Numbered from the stretch's first letter, positions 53,271-62,074 are shown. The stretch is 64,000 nt of DNA from an uncultured Prevotellaceae bacterium (GCA_947305005.1 CAMZCM010000003.1:1-64000), one strand, 5' to 3'. Made by a program: numbers and translations. Notes: a model not told the origin generated them from the letters alone.

Positions 53271-54335
53271 TCAGATCTTACGAATCAGGGAGACGAAACG
53301 AAGGAGATGGGGGTTGGAAAAGTTTTCTTGTCTCGCCAGTTCCTTGGCCTCTTTACGGTACTCACTGTCCTTCGTGCTCACGAAGAGGGCACCATACAGA
53401 AGCGTCAAAGTTTCATCATCGACAGGTGCGGCAGCGTCTTGCTGGATACTCTTGATATGTCTTTTCACGATGGCATTGTATTGTGTCTTCCCTTCACGGT
53501 CATAGCGGAGGGCGGCACAGAGAAGCATCAGGGCATCATACTGAGTGCGCCATTTCTCGTTCGCTATCTGCATGTGACGATAGAGATAGAGCAAGTTCAG
53601 TTTGCGCATATCCTCCTGACGAGCCTCCTCGTCACCATGATAGCCATTCACTTTATGTTCAAGGACCGTGAAGAGCGTTTCCTGCACATGACTGATAAAG
53701 TCTCTGCTTATCAAAAACGTATCGTCTGAGGCGAGCTTGATATCCTCAAGAGTCTTGTCATACAGATGGATATCCTGGGTGTGGGCGAAGAGTTCTACGG
53801 AAAGTGTCAGGCGAACTCCCTTGGAAGTGTGGTTCACAGCAAAGACCTCTGCTTTCAGGTCTTTGAAAGCCCCACTGCGGATGATCACCTCCATGCCCTT
53901 GGTCAGTTCCGGAACATGGTTGTGAATGCCAAAACGCTCGCGGCGATCCAGACAGATATTGATGAAACGCTGCATCATCGAATCAGAAATCACCGCACTG
54001 CGTCCATCTTGTTCCCGATAGCGGAACAGTCGCATGCGTCCTTGATTCCATGGTTCCTGTAAGAGATCCTGAAGCTGTTTTTCCGATGTCCGAAGAAACA
54101 CATAGCGCCGCAATGCACGACGTATCTCATTGTTCTCCTGAGAGCCTGTGCCCTCGGTCATCCGTTCCAACACAAGATATGGAATGAAATAATTCACAGG
54201 GTCCTCATTTCTGCGGACACGCTCTGCATTGACATCAATCAGTCGCGACTCTATTCTCTGAGGTTCGAGATGTGTCATCACAAACCATTGACACAAATCC
54301 TCGAGCGCCGCCCCTTTTTGTTTAGCTATTTCCAT
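53271..54335 (-). CDS. UpxY-like NusG-family transcription antiterminator
   Basis: About 354 aa from the ATG at 54335; the track start at 54357-54359 is a TTG. The first 100 residues fit a NusG N-terminal domain ('LCQWFVMTHLEPQRIES', 'NYFIPYLVLERM', 'RRALRRYVFLRTSEKQL'). A KOW-like segment follows ('LTKGMEVIIRSGAFKDLKAE'), and then about 170 extra helical residues not present in NusG. In Bacteroides, UpxY proteins at the head of capsule operons let RNA polymerase read through the long locus. Position (first gene, 38 bases before UDP-glucose dehydrogenase) supports this. Confidence 0.8.
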   Translation of the reverse strand: MEIAKQKGAALEDLCQWFVMTHLEPQRIESRLIDVNAERVRRNEDPVNYFIPYLVLERMTEGTGSQENNEIRRALRRYVFLRTSEKQLQDLLQEPWNQGRMRLFRYREQDGRSAVISDSMMQRFINICLDRRERFGIHNHVPELTKGMEVIIRSGAFKDLKAEVFAVNHTSKGVRLTLSVELFAHTQDIHLYDKTLEDIKLASDDTFLISRDFISHVQETLFTVLEHKVNGYHGDEEARQEDMRKLNLLYLYRHMQIANEKWRTQYDALMLLCAALRYDREGKTQYNAIVKRHIKSIQQDAAAPVDDETLTLLYGALFVSTKDSEYRKEAKELARQENFSNPHLLRFVSLIRKI

Positions 54336-54490
54336 ATCTTTCCCTTGCCTACAACTCAATATTCAAGTCAGGCAAAACGTTGTTATTCAAATGGTTGAGG
54401 CGTATCAACAAGAAATCTTGCTTTCGAAACCTGAAGGAGTTGAGTACCCTTCTTTCCGACCGATAGCCGTACCTGTCTATATTCGCAGTG

Positions 54491-54498
54491 CAAAGATA
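54491..54498 (-). promoter_or_regulatory. Candidate -7 element for the polysaccharide operon
   Basis: Minus strand TATCTTTG fits the Bacteroidetes -7 consensus TAnnTTTG, about 155 bases before the antiterminator ATG. No good -33 element at normal spacing is seen, so this is only a candidate. The resulting leader would be long enough to carry antitermination signals. Confidence 0.45.
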
Positions 54499-54572
54499 CG
54501 ACAATAAAAGAATGTTAACAGCGCAACTGTTGTTAAAGAATCTTAAGACAGCTGTTTTCGTCCATTTAGAAC

Positions 54573-54610
54573 AAAAAAAGTCCCCGATGCCCAAACGGCA
54601 TCAGGGGACT
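54573..54610 (-). terminator. Rho-independent terminator of xylA
   Basis: Minus strand AGTCCCC-t-GATGCC, a short loop, GGCATCGGGGACT, then seven T. The 13-bp GC-rich stem with one bulge and the T-run are textbook. It lies 27 bases after the xylA stop and separates it from the polysaccharide operon. Confidence 0.92.
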
Positions 54611-54636
54611 ACATTTTATCCTCAATCAGAGGTGAA

Positions 54637-55944
54637 TCAATACATGTTCACGATTGCTTCGTAAAGCTCCTGCTTGCCGGAAGTCTGCTTGGGTTCACCC
54701 ACCTTCTTACCGTAAGCGTAAGCCTCTTCGAGGGTCATCTTGCCTTCTTCGAACTTCTTGCCTTCGCCGGCATCGAAGCTGGAGTAACGTTCCTTGACCA
54801 TTGCGCAGATGGGAGAGTTCTCAATGATGTCAGCTGCGCTGAGGAGAGCGTGAGCCATAGCATCCATAGCAGCGATGTGAGCGATGAAGATATCCTCGGG
54901 GTCGGTGCTGTTGCGGCGTGTCTTGGCATCGAAGTTGGTACCACCATCCTTGAAGCCACCACCACGGATGATCTGCATCATAGCCTGTGTCAGCTCATAG
55001 TGGTCGATGGGGAACTGGTCGGTATCCCAACCGTTCTGGTAGTCACCGCGGTTAGCGTCGATACTACCGAGCATACCAGCGTCAACAGCGCAAGCGAGCT
55101 CGTGCTCGAAGGTGTGACCTGCGAGGGTAGCATGGTTCACCTCAATGTTCACCTTGAAGTCCTTATCGAGGTTGTGAGCCTTCAAGAAACCGATAACAGT
55201 TTCTGTATCTACGTCATACTGGTGCTTGCTGGGCTCCATGGGCTTAGGCTCGATGAGGAAAGTACCCTTGAATCCCTTAGCGCGAGCGTAGTCACGAGCC
55301 ATCGTCAGCATGGTAGCCATGTGCTCCTTTTCGCGCTTCATGTCGGTGTTCAGCAGGCTCATGTAACCTTCGCGACCGCCCCAGAAGACGTAGTTAGTAC
55401 CACCCAGCTCGATGGTAGCATCGATGGCATTCTTGATTTGCACGATAGCACGAGCTACTACGTCGAAGTCAGGATTGGTGCTGGCACCATTCATATAACG
55501 TTTGTTACCGAAGACATTAGCGGTACCCCAGAGCAGCTTGATGCCAGTCTCAGCCTGCTTCTGTTTCAGGTAAGCAACGACTTCCTTCAGGTTCTTCTCA
55601 TACTCCTCAACGGTAGCAGCCTCAGCAACGAGGTCCACATCGTGGAAGCAATAGTAGTCAATACCTAATTTCTGCATAATCTCAAAGCCAGCGTCAGCCT
55701 TGTCCTTTGCAGCCTGAACGGGATCAGCAGCTGTGTTCCAAGGGAAGGACTTAGTGCCACCACCGAACTGGTCAGCGCCCTCAGCACAGAGGGTATGCCA
55801 CCAAGCCATAGCGAATTTGAACCAATCGCTCATCTTTTTGCCCATGACAACGCGGTCACGGTCATAGTAGCGATAAGCTAAAGGATTTTTGCTCTCCACG
55901 CCTTCGAACTTGATGGCGGGAATCTCAGGAAAGTACTGTTTCAT
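54637..55944 (-). CDS. xylA: Xylose isomerase
   Basis: A 435-aa class II xylose isomerase. '[15 protein letters not shown]' is the usual Bacteroidetes N-terminus. '[20 protein letters not shown]' carries the catalytic His and Asp, '[20 protein letters not shown]' the W-G-G-R-E-G-Y metal-site motif, and '[20 protein letters not shown]' further metal ligands. It interconverts D-xylose and D-xylulose in the cytoplasm. It follows xylB in one unit. No transporter or regulator gene is adjacent. Confidence 0.98.
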   Translation of the reverse strand: MKQYFPEIPAIKFEGVESKNPLAYRYYDRDRVVMGKKMSDWFKFAMAWWHTLCAEGADQFGGGTKSFPWNTAADPVQAAKDKADAGFEIMQKLGIDYYCFHDVDLVAEAATVEEYEKNLKEVVAYLKQKQAETGIKLLWGTANVFGNKRYMNGASTNPDFDVVARAIVQIKNAIDATIELGGTNYVFWGGREGYMSLLNTDMKREKEHMATMLTMARDYARAKGFKGTFLIEPKPMEPSKHQYDVDTETVIGFLKAHNLDKDFKVNIEVNHATLAGHTFEHELACAVDAGMLGSIDANRGDYQNGWDTDQFPIDHYELTQAMMQIIRGGGFKDGGTNFDAKTRRNSTDPEDIFIAHIAAMDAMAHALLSAADIIENSPICAMVKERYSSFDAGEGKKFEEGKMTLEEAYAYGKKVGEPKQTSGKQELYEAIVNMY

Positions 55945-55980
55945 TGTTTGTTTATTGAGTTAAAGGGTTTAAATGATGTT

Positions 55981-56096
55981 TGATGGATGAGGGTCCATAA
56001 GAGCCGCCGTAAAACGGCGACCTACATGAAAAGGGCTGATGGATGAGGGTTGAGGGCCAAGAGCCGAGAACCGAGGGTCAAGAGCCGAGGCCGGGG
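55981..56096. repeat. Repeat-rich xylB-xylA spacer
   Basis: Contains two direct copies of TGATGGATGAGGGT (55981-55994 and 56037-56050), a CGCCGT/ACGGCG hairpin between them, and degenerate 'agagccgag' words. It lies in the untranslated part of the xylA message. No reading frame. Confidence 0.6.
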
Positions 56097-57584
56097 TCAA
56101 GGATTCAGATGGGAGAGCCAGCGCTCATAAGCTTCGCGATAAGCGGGCTGGTCCTTAGCCACCGGCTCAATGACCTGCAGTTTCTTAAGGGATGCGAAGG
56201 CTTCGCGATGATCAGCATAGATGCCTGCCCCCATGCCTGCACCACGAGCTGCGCCCACACTGCCATCCGTGTCACATAACTCGATGGTTGCTCCCGTTAC
56301 ACCCGCAAGGGTATCACGGAAGATAGGACTCAGGAACATATTGGCCTTACCGGCACGGATTGTCTTTAGTTCCATACCCATCTGCTTCATCACCTCCATG
56401 CCATAGGCGAAGGAGAAGACAATACCTTCCTGCGCTGCGCGTAGGAGGTGTGCCTGTGTGTGGGTATTAAAGTTAATGCCATGGATGCTCGCCCCCACTT
56501 CCTTGTCACAGAGCACACGCTCTGCTCCATTGCCAAAGGGCAAGATGGAAAGACCGGCGGCACCGATAGGAGCCTGAGCAGCCAAATCATTCATCTCAGC
56601 ATAGCCAATACCCGTAGGAGCCACATTGCGGCGAGCCCAAGAGTTCAGGATACCCGTGCCGTTGATGCAAAGAAGAACGCCTAGGCGAGGATCCTTTGTA
56701 GTATGGTTGACATGAGCAAAGGTATTCACACGACTCTGGGGGTCGTAGCCCACACGTCCGAGAACGCCATAGACCACACCGGAAGTACCAGCAGTAGTAG
56801 CAGCCTCGCCCGGCTCAAAGACACCCAAGGAGAGTGCATTATTGGGCTGGTCACCGGCACGATAGGTAATCGGAGTGCCAGCCTTCAGACCCAATTCCGC
56901 AGCAGCCTCAGCTGTCAGTTGTCCCTGCACGCCAAAGGTGGGAACAATATCCGCCAGCATAGAAGCGGGAATGCCATAATAATCCAGCAAGAACTGCGCC
57001 GGTTTGTTTTCAGCAAAGTCCCACATCATACCTTCTGAGAGACCACTCACCGTGGTGGCAGCGGTTCCTGAGAGGCGCAACGCCAGGTAGTCACCCGGGA
57101 GCATCACCTTGTCAATCTTTGCAAAGAGTTCCAGCTCATTCTCCCGCACCCACGCCAGTTTAGAGGCTGTGAAGTTACCCGGAGAGTTGAGCAGATGGCT
57201 CAAGCACTTCTCAGAACCCAGGTCAGCAAAAGCACGTTGGCCATAGGGAACGGCGCGCGAGTCACACCAGATGATAGCCTCACGCAGTGGCTTACCATTC
57301 TTATCTACACACACGAGCCCGTGCATCTGATAACTGATACCGACGGCCTTGATGTCCTCACCACGAGCGCCAGACTCCTGCATTACCTTGGCTAAAGCCA
57401 ACTTGGCATAGCCCCACCATGAATCGGGGTCCTGTTCAGCCCAACCTTGGCGAGCTGCATGGATGGGCGCCTCACTATCCGGAGCAAAAGCTGAAGCAGC
57501 ACAAGCACCACTTTCTACATCTACGAGCGAAGCCTTTACGCTGGATGAACCTACGTCAAATCCCAAAAGATATTGATGATTCAT
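56097..57584 (-). CDS. xylB: Xylulokinase
   Basis: About 495 aa from the ATG at 57584 (MNHQYLLGFDVGSSSVKASL); the track start is an upstream TTG. FGGY-kinase motifs: 'LLGFDVGSSSVKASLVD' (phosphate 1), 'MHGLVCVDKNGKPLREAIIW' with the substrate region, 'YRAGDQPNNALSLGVFEPGE' and 'AATTAGTSGVVYGVLG' (phosphate 2/adenosine). It phosphorylates D-xylulose to xylulose 5-phosphate for the pentose phosphate pathway. Cotranscribed with xylA. Confidence 0.97.
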   Translation of the reverse strand: MNHQYLLGFDVGSSSVKASLVDVESGACAASAFAPDSEAPIHAARQGWAEQDPDSWWGYAKLALAKVMQESGARGEDIKAVGISYQMHGLVCVDKNGKPLREAIIWCDSRAVPYGQRAFADLGSEKCLSHLLNSPGNFTASKLAWVRENELELFAKIDKVMLPGDYLALRLSGTAATTVSGLSEGMMWDFAENKPAQFLLDYYGIPASMLADIVPTFGVQGQLTAEAAAELGLKAGTPITYRAGDQPNNALSLGVFEPGEAATTAGTSGVVYGVLGRVGYDPQSRVNTFAHVNHTTKDPRLGVLLCINGTGILNSWARRNVAPTGIGYAEMNDLAAQAPIGAAGLSILPFGNGAERVLCDKEVGASIHGINFNTHTQAHLLRAAQEGIVFSFAYGMEVMKQMGMELKTIRAGKANMFLSPIFRDTLAGVTGATIELCDTDGSVGAARGAGMGAGIYADHREAFASLKKLQVIEPVAKDQPAYREAYERWLSHLNP

Positions 57585-57631
57585 ATCACATCGTTTGTTA
57601 GTTTGTTTTTTCAATATGCTGAAAAGCGGGG

Positions 57632-57639
57632 CAAATGTA
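57632..57639 (-). promoter_or_regulatory. Candidate -7 element for xylB-xylA
   Basis: Minus strand TACATTTG matches TAnnTTTG, about 50 bases before the xylB ATG. A matching -33 element is not evident; this may reflect control by an activator. Confidence 0.5.
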
Positions 57640-57760
57640 CTAACTTTTTCTGTTCTATCATCATCTTTTGCTTACTTTTTATCACTTCATCGCATGATTT
57701 TACAAAGGACGTTTTAAAATGTTAAATCGCAAGGCGCGCAAGCAAAAAGTAAGCGGAAAG

Positions 57761-57792
57761 TTTGTAGGAACGCAAAAATAATTCTACTTTTG
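57761..57792 (+). promoter_or_regulatory. Promoter of tRNA-Asp
   Basis: TTTG (57761-57764), 20 bases, TACTTTTG (57785-57792): an exact fit to the Bacteroidetes sigma-factor consensus. The tRNA starts 18 bases after the -7 box. Confidence 0.85.
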
Positions 57793-57809
57793 CCGACGAT
57801 TTCAAGATT

Positions 57810-57884
57810 GGTGCGTTAGTTCAGTCTGGTTAGAATACATGCCTGTCACGCATGGGGTCACGGGTTCGAGCCCCGTACGCACCG
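57810..57884 (+). tRNA. tRNA-Asp (anticodon GTC)
   Basis: A 75-nt cloverleaf: acceptor GGTGCGT/ACGCACC with G discriminator, D-stem GTTC/GAAT, anticodon stem CATGC/GCATG with loop CTGTCAC, T-arm ACGGG-TTCGAGC-CCCGT. CCA is not encoded. The 3' end of the gene is repeated downstream in a 115-bp tandem unit. Confidence 0.97.
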
Positions 57885-58110
57885 CAAGAGCCTAGGGCTC
57901 TTTTTTGTTTATATAGGCTTTCACCCGTGACCCCATGGGTCAGAGTTCTTTCAACAAGTGAAAGCGACCGAAGGTCGAGCGCGAGCCCCGTACGCACCGC
58001 AAGAGCCTAGGGCTCTTTTTTGTTTATATAGGCTTTCACCCGTGACCCCATGGGTCAGAGTTCTTTCGACAAGCGAAAGCGACCAAAGGTCGAGCGCGAG
58101 CCCCGTACGC
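57868..58110 (+). repeat. Tandem 115-bp repeat built from the tRNA-Asp 3' end
   Basis: Units 57868-57982 and 57983-58097 differ at 3 of 115 positions; a third partial unit GAGCCCCGTACGC (58098-58110) ends at the uvrB stop codon. Each unit holds the last 17 bases of the tRNA, the terminator hairpin, TGACCC-cat-GGGTCA, CTTTCR-N5-YGAAAG and CGACC-RAA-GGTCG. Two of the three differences are the compensating pair A-T to G-C in one stem; the third is in a loop. A 15-base piece (57923-57937) is the reverse complement of tRNA positions 57851-57865. Coding is not supported. Confidence 0.9.
57886..57906 (+). terminator. Terminator after tRNA-Asp
   Basis: AAGAGCC-tag-GGCTCTT followed by a T-run, directly after the tRNA. 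An identical copy is at 58001-58021 in the second repeat unit. Confidence 0.85.
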
Positions 58111-60147
58111 TCAATCATCTTCATCACCCAATTGGGCCATGAGGGAGAGCATTTGGTCACGAAGTTGAGCGGCAGTGATGAAGTCGAGGTCTTTGGCAGC
58201 TTTTTGCATCTGTCGGCGCAACAGATCAATGCGTTTACGTAGCTCATCGCGTGTCAGGTATTCCGCCTCCACCTCTGCCGCCATCGGCAACGAAGGTTCC
58301 GGCTCGATATATGCCCGTTTGTCACGTTCAGACATGTTCTCATGATTGGCAGCGATGAGGTCCGTCATGGTGCGATCCTTCATAATCTGTGTCGGCGTAA
58401 TCCCATGCTCCTCGTTGTAATGCAATTGTTTCTCCCGTCTGCGATTCGTTTCATCAATGGTCAGTTGCATGGACTCCGTGATTGTATCGCCATACATGAT
58501 GGCCTTGCCATGAATGTTACGGGCTGCACGGCCCACCGTCTGCGTCAAAGAACGATGGCTGCGCAGGAACCCCTCTTTATCCGCATCGAGGATGGCCACC
58601 AGCGAGACTTCTGGAAGATCCAAGCCCTCACGTAACAAGTTGACACCCACAAGCACATCAAACTTACCCGAGCGCAGGTCATCCATGATCTGCACCCGCT
58701 CCAAAGTATCCACATCACTATGGATGTAACGCGTCTGCACACCATGATTCACCAGGTATTCCGTCAGTTCCTCCGCCATACGCTTAGTGAGCGTCGTCAC
58801 CAGCACCCGTTCCTGCACCTCCACTCGCTGCTGAATCTCCTCCATGAGGTCATCCACCTGATTGGCTGTGGGGCGCACCTCGATGACTGGGTCCAACAAA
58901 CCGGTGGGTCGGATCACCTGCTCCACGATGATACCTTCACTCTGTGCCAGCTCATAATCCGCGGGGGTAGCGCTGACATAGATGACCTGATGCGTCAGGG
59001 CCTCAAACTCCTCGAATTTCAAAGGACGATTATCCATCGCTGCCGGTAAGCGGAAGCCATATTCAACGAGGTTCGTCTTGCGAGCCCGGTCACCGCCATA
59101 CATCGCTGATATCTGCGGCACGCTCACATGACTCTCATCGATAACCAACAGAAAATCCTCCGGGAAGAAATCCAAGAGGCAATAAGGGCGCGTACCTGCA
59201 GCACGTCCATCAAAATAGCGGCTATAATTCTCGATACCCGAGCAATGCCCCAACTCACGAATCATCTCCATATCATAGGTCACACGTTCGTAGAGTCGTT
59301 TGGCCTCCAACGGTTTACCTATCTCTTCGAAATACTTCACCCGGGCAGTGAGGTCATCCTCAATCTGATGAATGGCAATCTGTGTCTGTTCCTTCGTTGT
59401 CATGAACAGATTCGCCGGATAGATCATATAATCCTGAAACTCCCCGATACGAGCACCCGTCACTGTGTCCACCTCCTCAATGGCATCAATCTCATCATCC
59501 CAAAAGGTGACCCGTAGGAGGAAGTCAGAATAAGCCAAAAAGATATCCACGGTATCCCCTTTGACACGATACTCCCCTCGTCCGAGGCTGATATCATTGC
59601 GGGTATAGAGCGAATCGTTCAGGCGGCGCAGGAACACATTGCGATCCAGGATCTTACTGCGATGCAGTTCTATCACATTCTCATAGAAAGCTGCAGGATT
59701 ACCCATGCCATAGATACACGAGACAGAACTTACCACGATGACATCCTTTCGTCCTGACAACAACGCCGAAGTGGCTGCTAAACGCATCCTGTCGATCTCA
59801 TCGTTGATAGCCAAGTCCTTTTCGATGTAAGTATCGGTGGAAGGGATGTAAGCCTCAGGCTGGTAATAGTCATAATAACTGACATAATACTCCACCGCAT
59901 TCTGGGGAAAGAAAGCCTTCATCTCACCATACAGCTGAGCTGCTAATGTCTTGTTATGTGAGAGAATCAACGTAGGTTTTCCTACATTAGCAATCACATT
60001 GGCAACAGTAAATGTTTTTCCCGAACCTGTCACACCCAATAGCGTCTGTGCAGGCACCCCGCTAAGGATGCCTTGAGTGAGCTGATCAATCGCCTCTGGC
60101 TGATCGCCTGTCGGCTGATATTTGGAAGTGAGAATGAAGTCTGGCAC
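58111..60147 (-). CDS. uvrB: Excinuclease ABC subunit B
   Basis: A full-length UvrB of about 678 aa. 'TLLGVTGSGKTFTVANVIAN' is the Walker A, 'YYVSYYDYYQPEAYIPSTDT' the beta-hairpin region, 'LLVIDESHVSVPQ' the DEAD-like box, 'VDTLERVQIMDDLRSG' and 'QTVGRAARNIHGKAIMYGD' the later helicase motifs, and the C-terminal UVR domain starts at 'LRKRIDLLRRQMQKAAKDLD'. It verifies DNA damage with UvrA and recruits UvrC. The track start at 60183 lies in the promoter (-7 box 60173-60180), so I choose the GTG at 60147 before 'PDFILTSKYQPTGDQPEA'. Confidence 0.96.
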   Translation of the reverse strand: MPDFILTSKYQPTGDQPEAIDQLTQGILSGVPAQTLLGVTGSGKTFTVANVIANVGKPTLILSHNKTLAAQLYGEMKAFFPQNAVEYYVSYYDYYQPEAYIPSTDTYIEKDLAINDEIDRMRLAATSALLSGRKDVIVVSSVSCIYGMGNPAAFYENVIELHRSKILDRNVFLRRLNDSLYTRNDISLGRGEYRVKGDTVDIFLAYSDFLLRVTFWDDEIDAIEEVDTVTGARIGEFQDYMIYPANLFMTTKEQTQIAIHQIEDDLTARVKYFEEIGKPLEAKRLYERVTYDMEMIRELGHCSGIENYSRYFDGRAAGTRPYCLLDFFPEDFLLVIDESHVSVPQISAMYGGDRARKTNLVEYGFRLPAAMDNRPLKFEEFEALTHQVIYVSATPADYELAQSEGIIVEQVIRPTGLLDPVIEVRPTANQVDDLMEEIQQRVEVQERVLVTTLTKRMAEELTEYLVNHGVQTRYIHSDVDTLERVQIMDDLRSGKFDVLVGVNLLREGLDLPEVSLVAILDADKEGFLRSHRSLTQTVGRAARNIHGKAIMYGDTITESMQLTIDETNRRREKQLHYNEEHGITPTQIMKDRTMTDLIAANHENMSERDKRAYIEPEPSLPMAAEVEAEYLTRDELRKRIDLLRRQMQKAAKDLDFITAAQLRDQMLSLMAQLGDEDD

Positions 60148-60172
60148 GACAATAAAATACTTGGTTGGGGCA

Positions 60173-60180
60173 CAAAGGTA
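60173..60180 (-). promoter_or_regulatory. -7 element of uvrB
   Basis: Minus strand TACCTTTG matches TAnnTTTG about 25 bases before the chosen GTG start. A TTG lies 23 bases upstream, slightly wider than the usual spacing. No LexA-type operator was recognised. Confidence 0.6.
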
Positions 60181-60242
60181 CACAAATAGTCTGAATAAAA
60201 TGGCAATTGTGACACCTTTTTATATTAAAAAGTCTTTTCTCT

Positions 60243-60274
60243 TTTGGCTGAATCAACAGAAAGCCTTACCTTTG
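60243..60274 (+). promoter_or_regulatory. Promoter of bamD
   Basis: TTTG (60243-60246), 20 bases, TACCTTTG (60267-60274), then the bamD ATG at 60295. An exact Bacteroidetes consensus, divergent from uvrB. Confidence 0.85.
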
Positions 60275-60294
60275 CAGCCGTTTAAGCATTTTCT

Positions 60295-61140
60295 ATGAAA
60301 AAATATAGTCTGCTTCTTATCTGCGTCCTCATCAGCTTCGTCAGTTGCGGTGAGTATAACGCTGTGATGAAACAGGGAGATCCCGAATATAAGTACGAGA
60401 CAGCCAAGGCCTGTTTCGCACGAGGGAAATACACGCAGGCAAGTGAGTTGCTGAACGGTGTAGTGCTGGCATATAAAGGAACCTCCTTCGGAGAGGAGAG
60501 CCTATACCTGATGGCGATGAGTCATTTCCTGCACAAAGATTACGACATCGCCGCCACCGCTTTCAAGAAATATTACCAGAGCTATCCCCGTGGTATCTAT
60601 GTAGAAGAAGCCCGTTATTACAGTGCCTTGTCGCTCTATAACGAGGTGCCCGATCCCCGTTTGGACCAGACCGCCACCAAACAAGCCATCACGGAGATGC
60701 AGACTTTTCTGGATTACTATCCCTACACCCGTCTGAAAGATCAGGCACAAGAGATGCTTCAACGTCTGCAGGACCATTTGGTGGAAAAAGAATACCGCTC
60801 CGCACAACTGTATTATGACTTAGGTACTTATATTGGCAACTCCACCAGCGGTGGTTCCAATTATGAAGCCTGCATCGTAACCTCTGAGAATGCGCTACGC
60901 GATTATCCCTATGCATTGCCGGAGCGTCGCGAACAGTTCCAGATGCTTATCCTACGTTCCCGTTATCACCTCGCCAAACAAAGCGTGGAGGAAAAACGAT
61001 TGGAACGTTTCCGTCAGACCATTGATGAATACTATGGCTTCGCTAATGACTTCCCCGAATCCAAATATCTGAAAGAAGCCCAAGGCTACTTCACGAAAAG
61101 CCAGAAAGCCCTGAAAGGACAACCGATGGAGGAGGATTAG
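60295..61140 (+). CDS. bamD: Outer membrane protein assembly factor BamD
   Basis: A 281-aa lipoprotein: signal 'MKKYSLLLICVLISFVSCGE' with lipobox Cys18, then TPR repeats typical of BamD ('LNGVVLAYKGTSFGEESLYL', 'AFKKYYQSYPRGIYVEEARY', 'FANDFPESKYLKEAQGYFTK'). It is part of the BAM complex at the inner leaflet of the outer membrane, folding beta-barrel proteins. First gene of a plus-strand run; the next gene is RNA polymerase omega, as is common in Bacteroidales. Confidence 0.93.
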   Translation: MKKYSLLLICVLISFVSCGEYNAVMKQGDPEYKYETAKACFARGKYTQASELLNGVVLAYKGTSFGEESLYLMAMSHFLHKDYDIAATAFKKYYQSYPRGIYVEEARYYSALSLYNEVPDPRLDQTATKQAITEMQTFLDYYPYTRLKDQAQEMLQRLQDHLVEKEYRSAQLYYDLGTYIGNSTSGGSNYEACIVTSENALRDYPYALPERREQFQMLILRSRYHLAKQSVEEKRLERFRQTIDEYYGFANDFPESKYLKEAQGYFTKSQKALKGQPMEED

Positions 61141-61148
61141 GGTTGAGA

Positions 61149-61180
61149 GATTAAGGATTAAGGATTAAGGATTAAAGATT
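61149..61180. repeat. GATTAAG tandem heptamer
   Basis: About four and a half copies of GATTAAG in the 47-base spacer between bamD and the omega gene. Tract length could vary between strains. Confidence 0.7.
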
Positions 61181-61187
61181 ATTATAT

Positions 61188-61526
61188 ATGGATTACAAGA
61201 AAACAAATGCACCGATTAACACGGTGACCCAAAACATCCTCGACCTTTGCGAGGAAACAGGTAATATCTACGAAAGCGTAGCTATTATTGCCAAACGCGC
61301 TAACCAGATTAGCGTTGATTTAAAGAACGAGCTCTCCAAGAAGCTGCAGGAGTTTGCCTCCACCAGCGACAACTTGGATGAAGTCTTCGAGAACCGCGAG
61401 CAGATTGAGATCAGCCGCTATTACGAGAAGCTCCCGAAGCCCAGCCTCATCGCTACTCAGGAGTTCCGCGATGGTAAGATCTATTACCGCAATCCCTCCA
61501 AGGACACTGAGGAGAACGACCTATGA
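61188..61526 (+). CDS. rpoZ: DNA-directed RNA polymerase omega-like subunit (RpoZ/Rpb6)
   Basis: A 112-aa protein, 'YESVAIIAKRANQISVDLKN' being the conserved helix of the omega/Rpb6 family (A-x-x-x-A-x-x-I/R-A-x-x-I) in its Bacteroidetes form, and 'YEKLPKPSLIATQEFRDGKI' the lineage-specific tail. It helps assemble RNA polymerase. The position between bamD and DUF4293 is conserved in the order as I know it. Its stop overlaps the next start by 4 bases (ATGA). Confidence 0.85.
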   Translation: MDYKKTNAPINTVTQNILDLCEETGNIYESVAIIAKRANQISVDLKNELSKKLQEFASTSDNLDEVFENREQIEISRYYEKLPKPSLIATQEFRDGKIYYRNPSKDTEENDL

Positions 61527-62041
61527 TCCAGCGAATCCAGACGGTTTATCTGGCGTTGGCCGCCATCCTCTGTATCGTGTGCCTATGCCTGCCCGTCGGG
61601 CAGTTCGTGAGAGCTTCCGGAGAAACTGTGGGAACTCTCTACAACTTATGGGTTTACATCCCTAGCCCATTGGAAGCAAGTGCCACGACAGACGGCAGTG
61701 AACTGGTATTGGCCCAAGAGGCAGCTGGAACACACTCCTTTGCGCCATGGGCTCTATTTGCCTTATTGGTGCTCGTTGCTGGCGCCCTGATCTTGGATAT
61801 CTTTTTGTATCGTCAGCGTCTGGTACAATCCCGCCTCGCATTGCTTTGCTTTATCTTGCTTTTTGGCTGGTATGGGATTCATGCCATTTTCGCGCTACTT
61901 CTCCCCGCCCGCTACGATGCTGTCTTTCAGCTCACGCCGTGGGCTGCGCTTCCGGCTATCGCAGCCATCTTATCTTATATGGCCTTCCGTGCTATCCTCA
62001 AAGATGAGATGCTGGTGCGGTCTTTGGACCGACTCCGTTAA
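61523..62041 (+). CDS. DUF4293 family membrane protein
   Basis: A 172-aa protein with four hydrophobic segments: 'VYLALAAILCIVCLCLPVG' at the N-terminus, 'ALFALLVLVAGALILDIFL', 'LALLCFILLFGWYGIHAIFA' and 'LPAIAAILSYMAFRAIL'. The start MIQRIQTVYL and the C-terminal 'DEMLVRSLDRLR' are typical of DUF4293 proteins next to the omega gene in Bacteroidales. Function unknown. Confidence 0.88.
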   Translation: MIQRIQTVYLALAAILCIVCLCLPVGQFVRASGETVGTLYNLWVYIPSPLEASATTDGSELVLAQEAAGTHSFAPWALFALLVLVAGALILDIFLYRQRLVQSRLALLCFILLFGWYGIHAIFALLLPARYDAVFQLTPWAALPAIAAILSYMAFRAILKDEMLVRSLDRLR

Positions 62042-62074
62042 TTATCAGTACTCATGTCGTTATTCCCTCTGCAC

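Noticed and set aside
54349-54594. 81-aa minus-strand ORF between xylA and the antiterminator
   Set aside because: It starts inside the xylA terminator T-run and crosses the candidate promoter of the antiterminator, so it is unlikely to be translated.
54850-55668. 272-aa plus-strand ORF opposite xylA
   Set aside because: Antisense shadow of a strongly conserved enzyme gene; no recognisable protein features.
57868-58110. CRISPR array interpretation of the tandem repeat
   Set aside because: Only two units without unique spacers, and the unit is tRNA-derived; no cas genes are present.
57951-58247. ORFs on both strands across the tRNA-Asp repeat and uvrB 3' end
   Set aside because: They span repeated hairpins and an antisense or out-of-frame part of uvrB; no protein signal.
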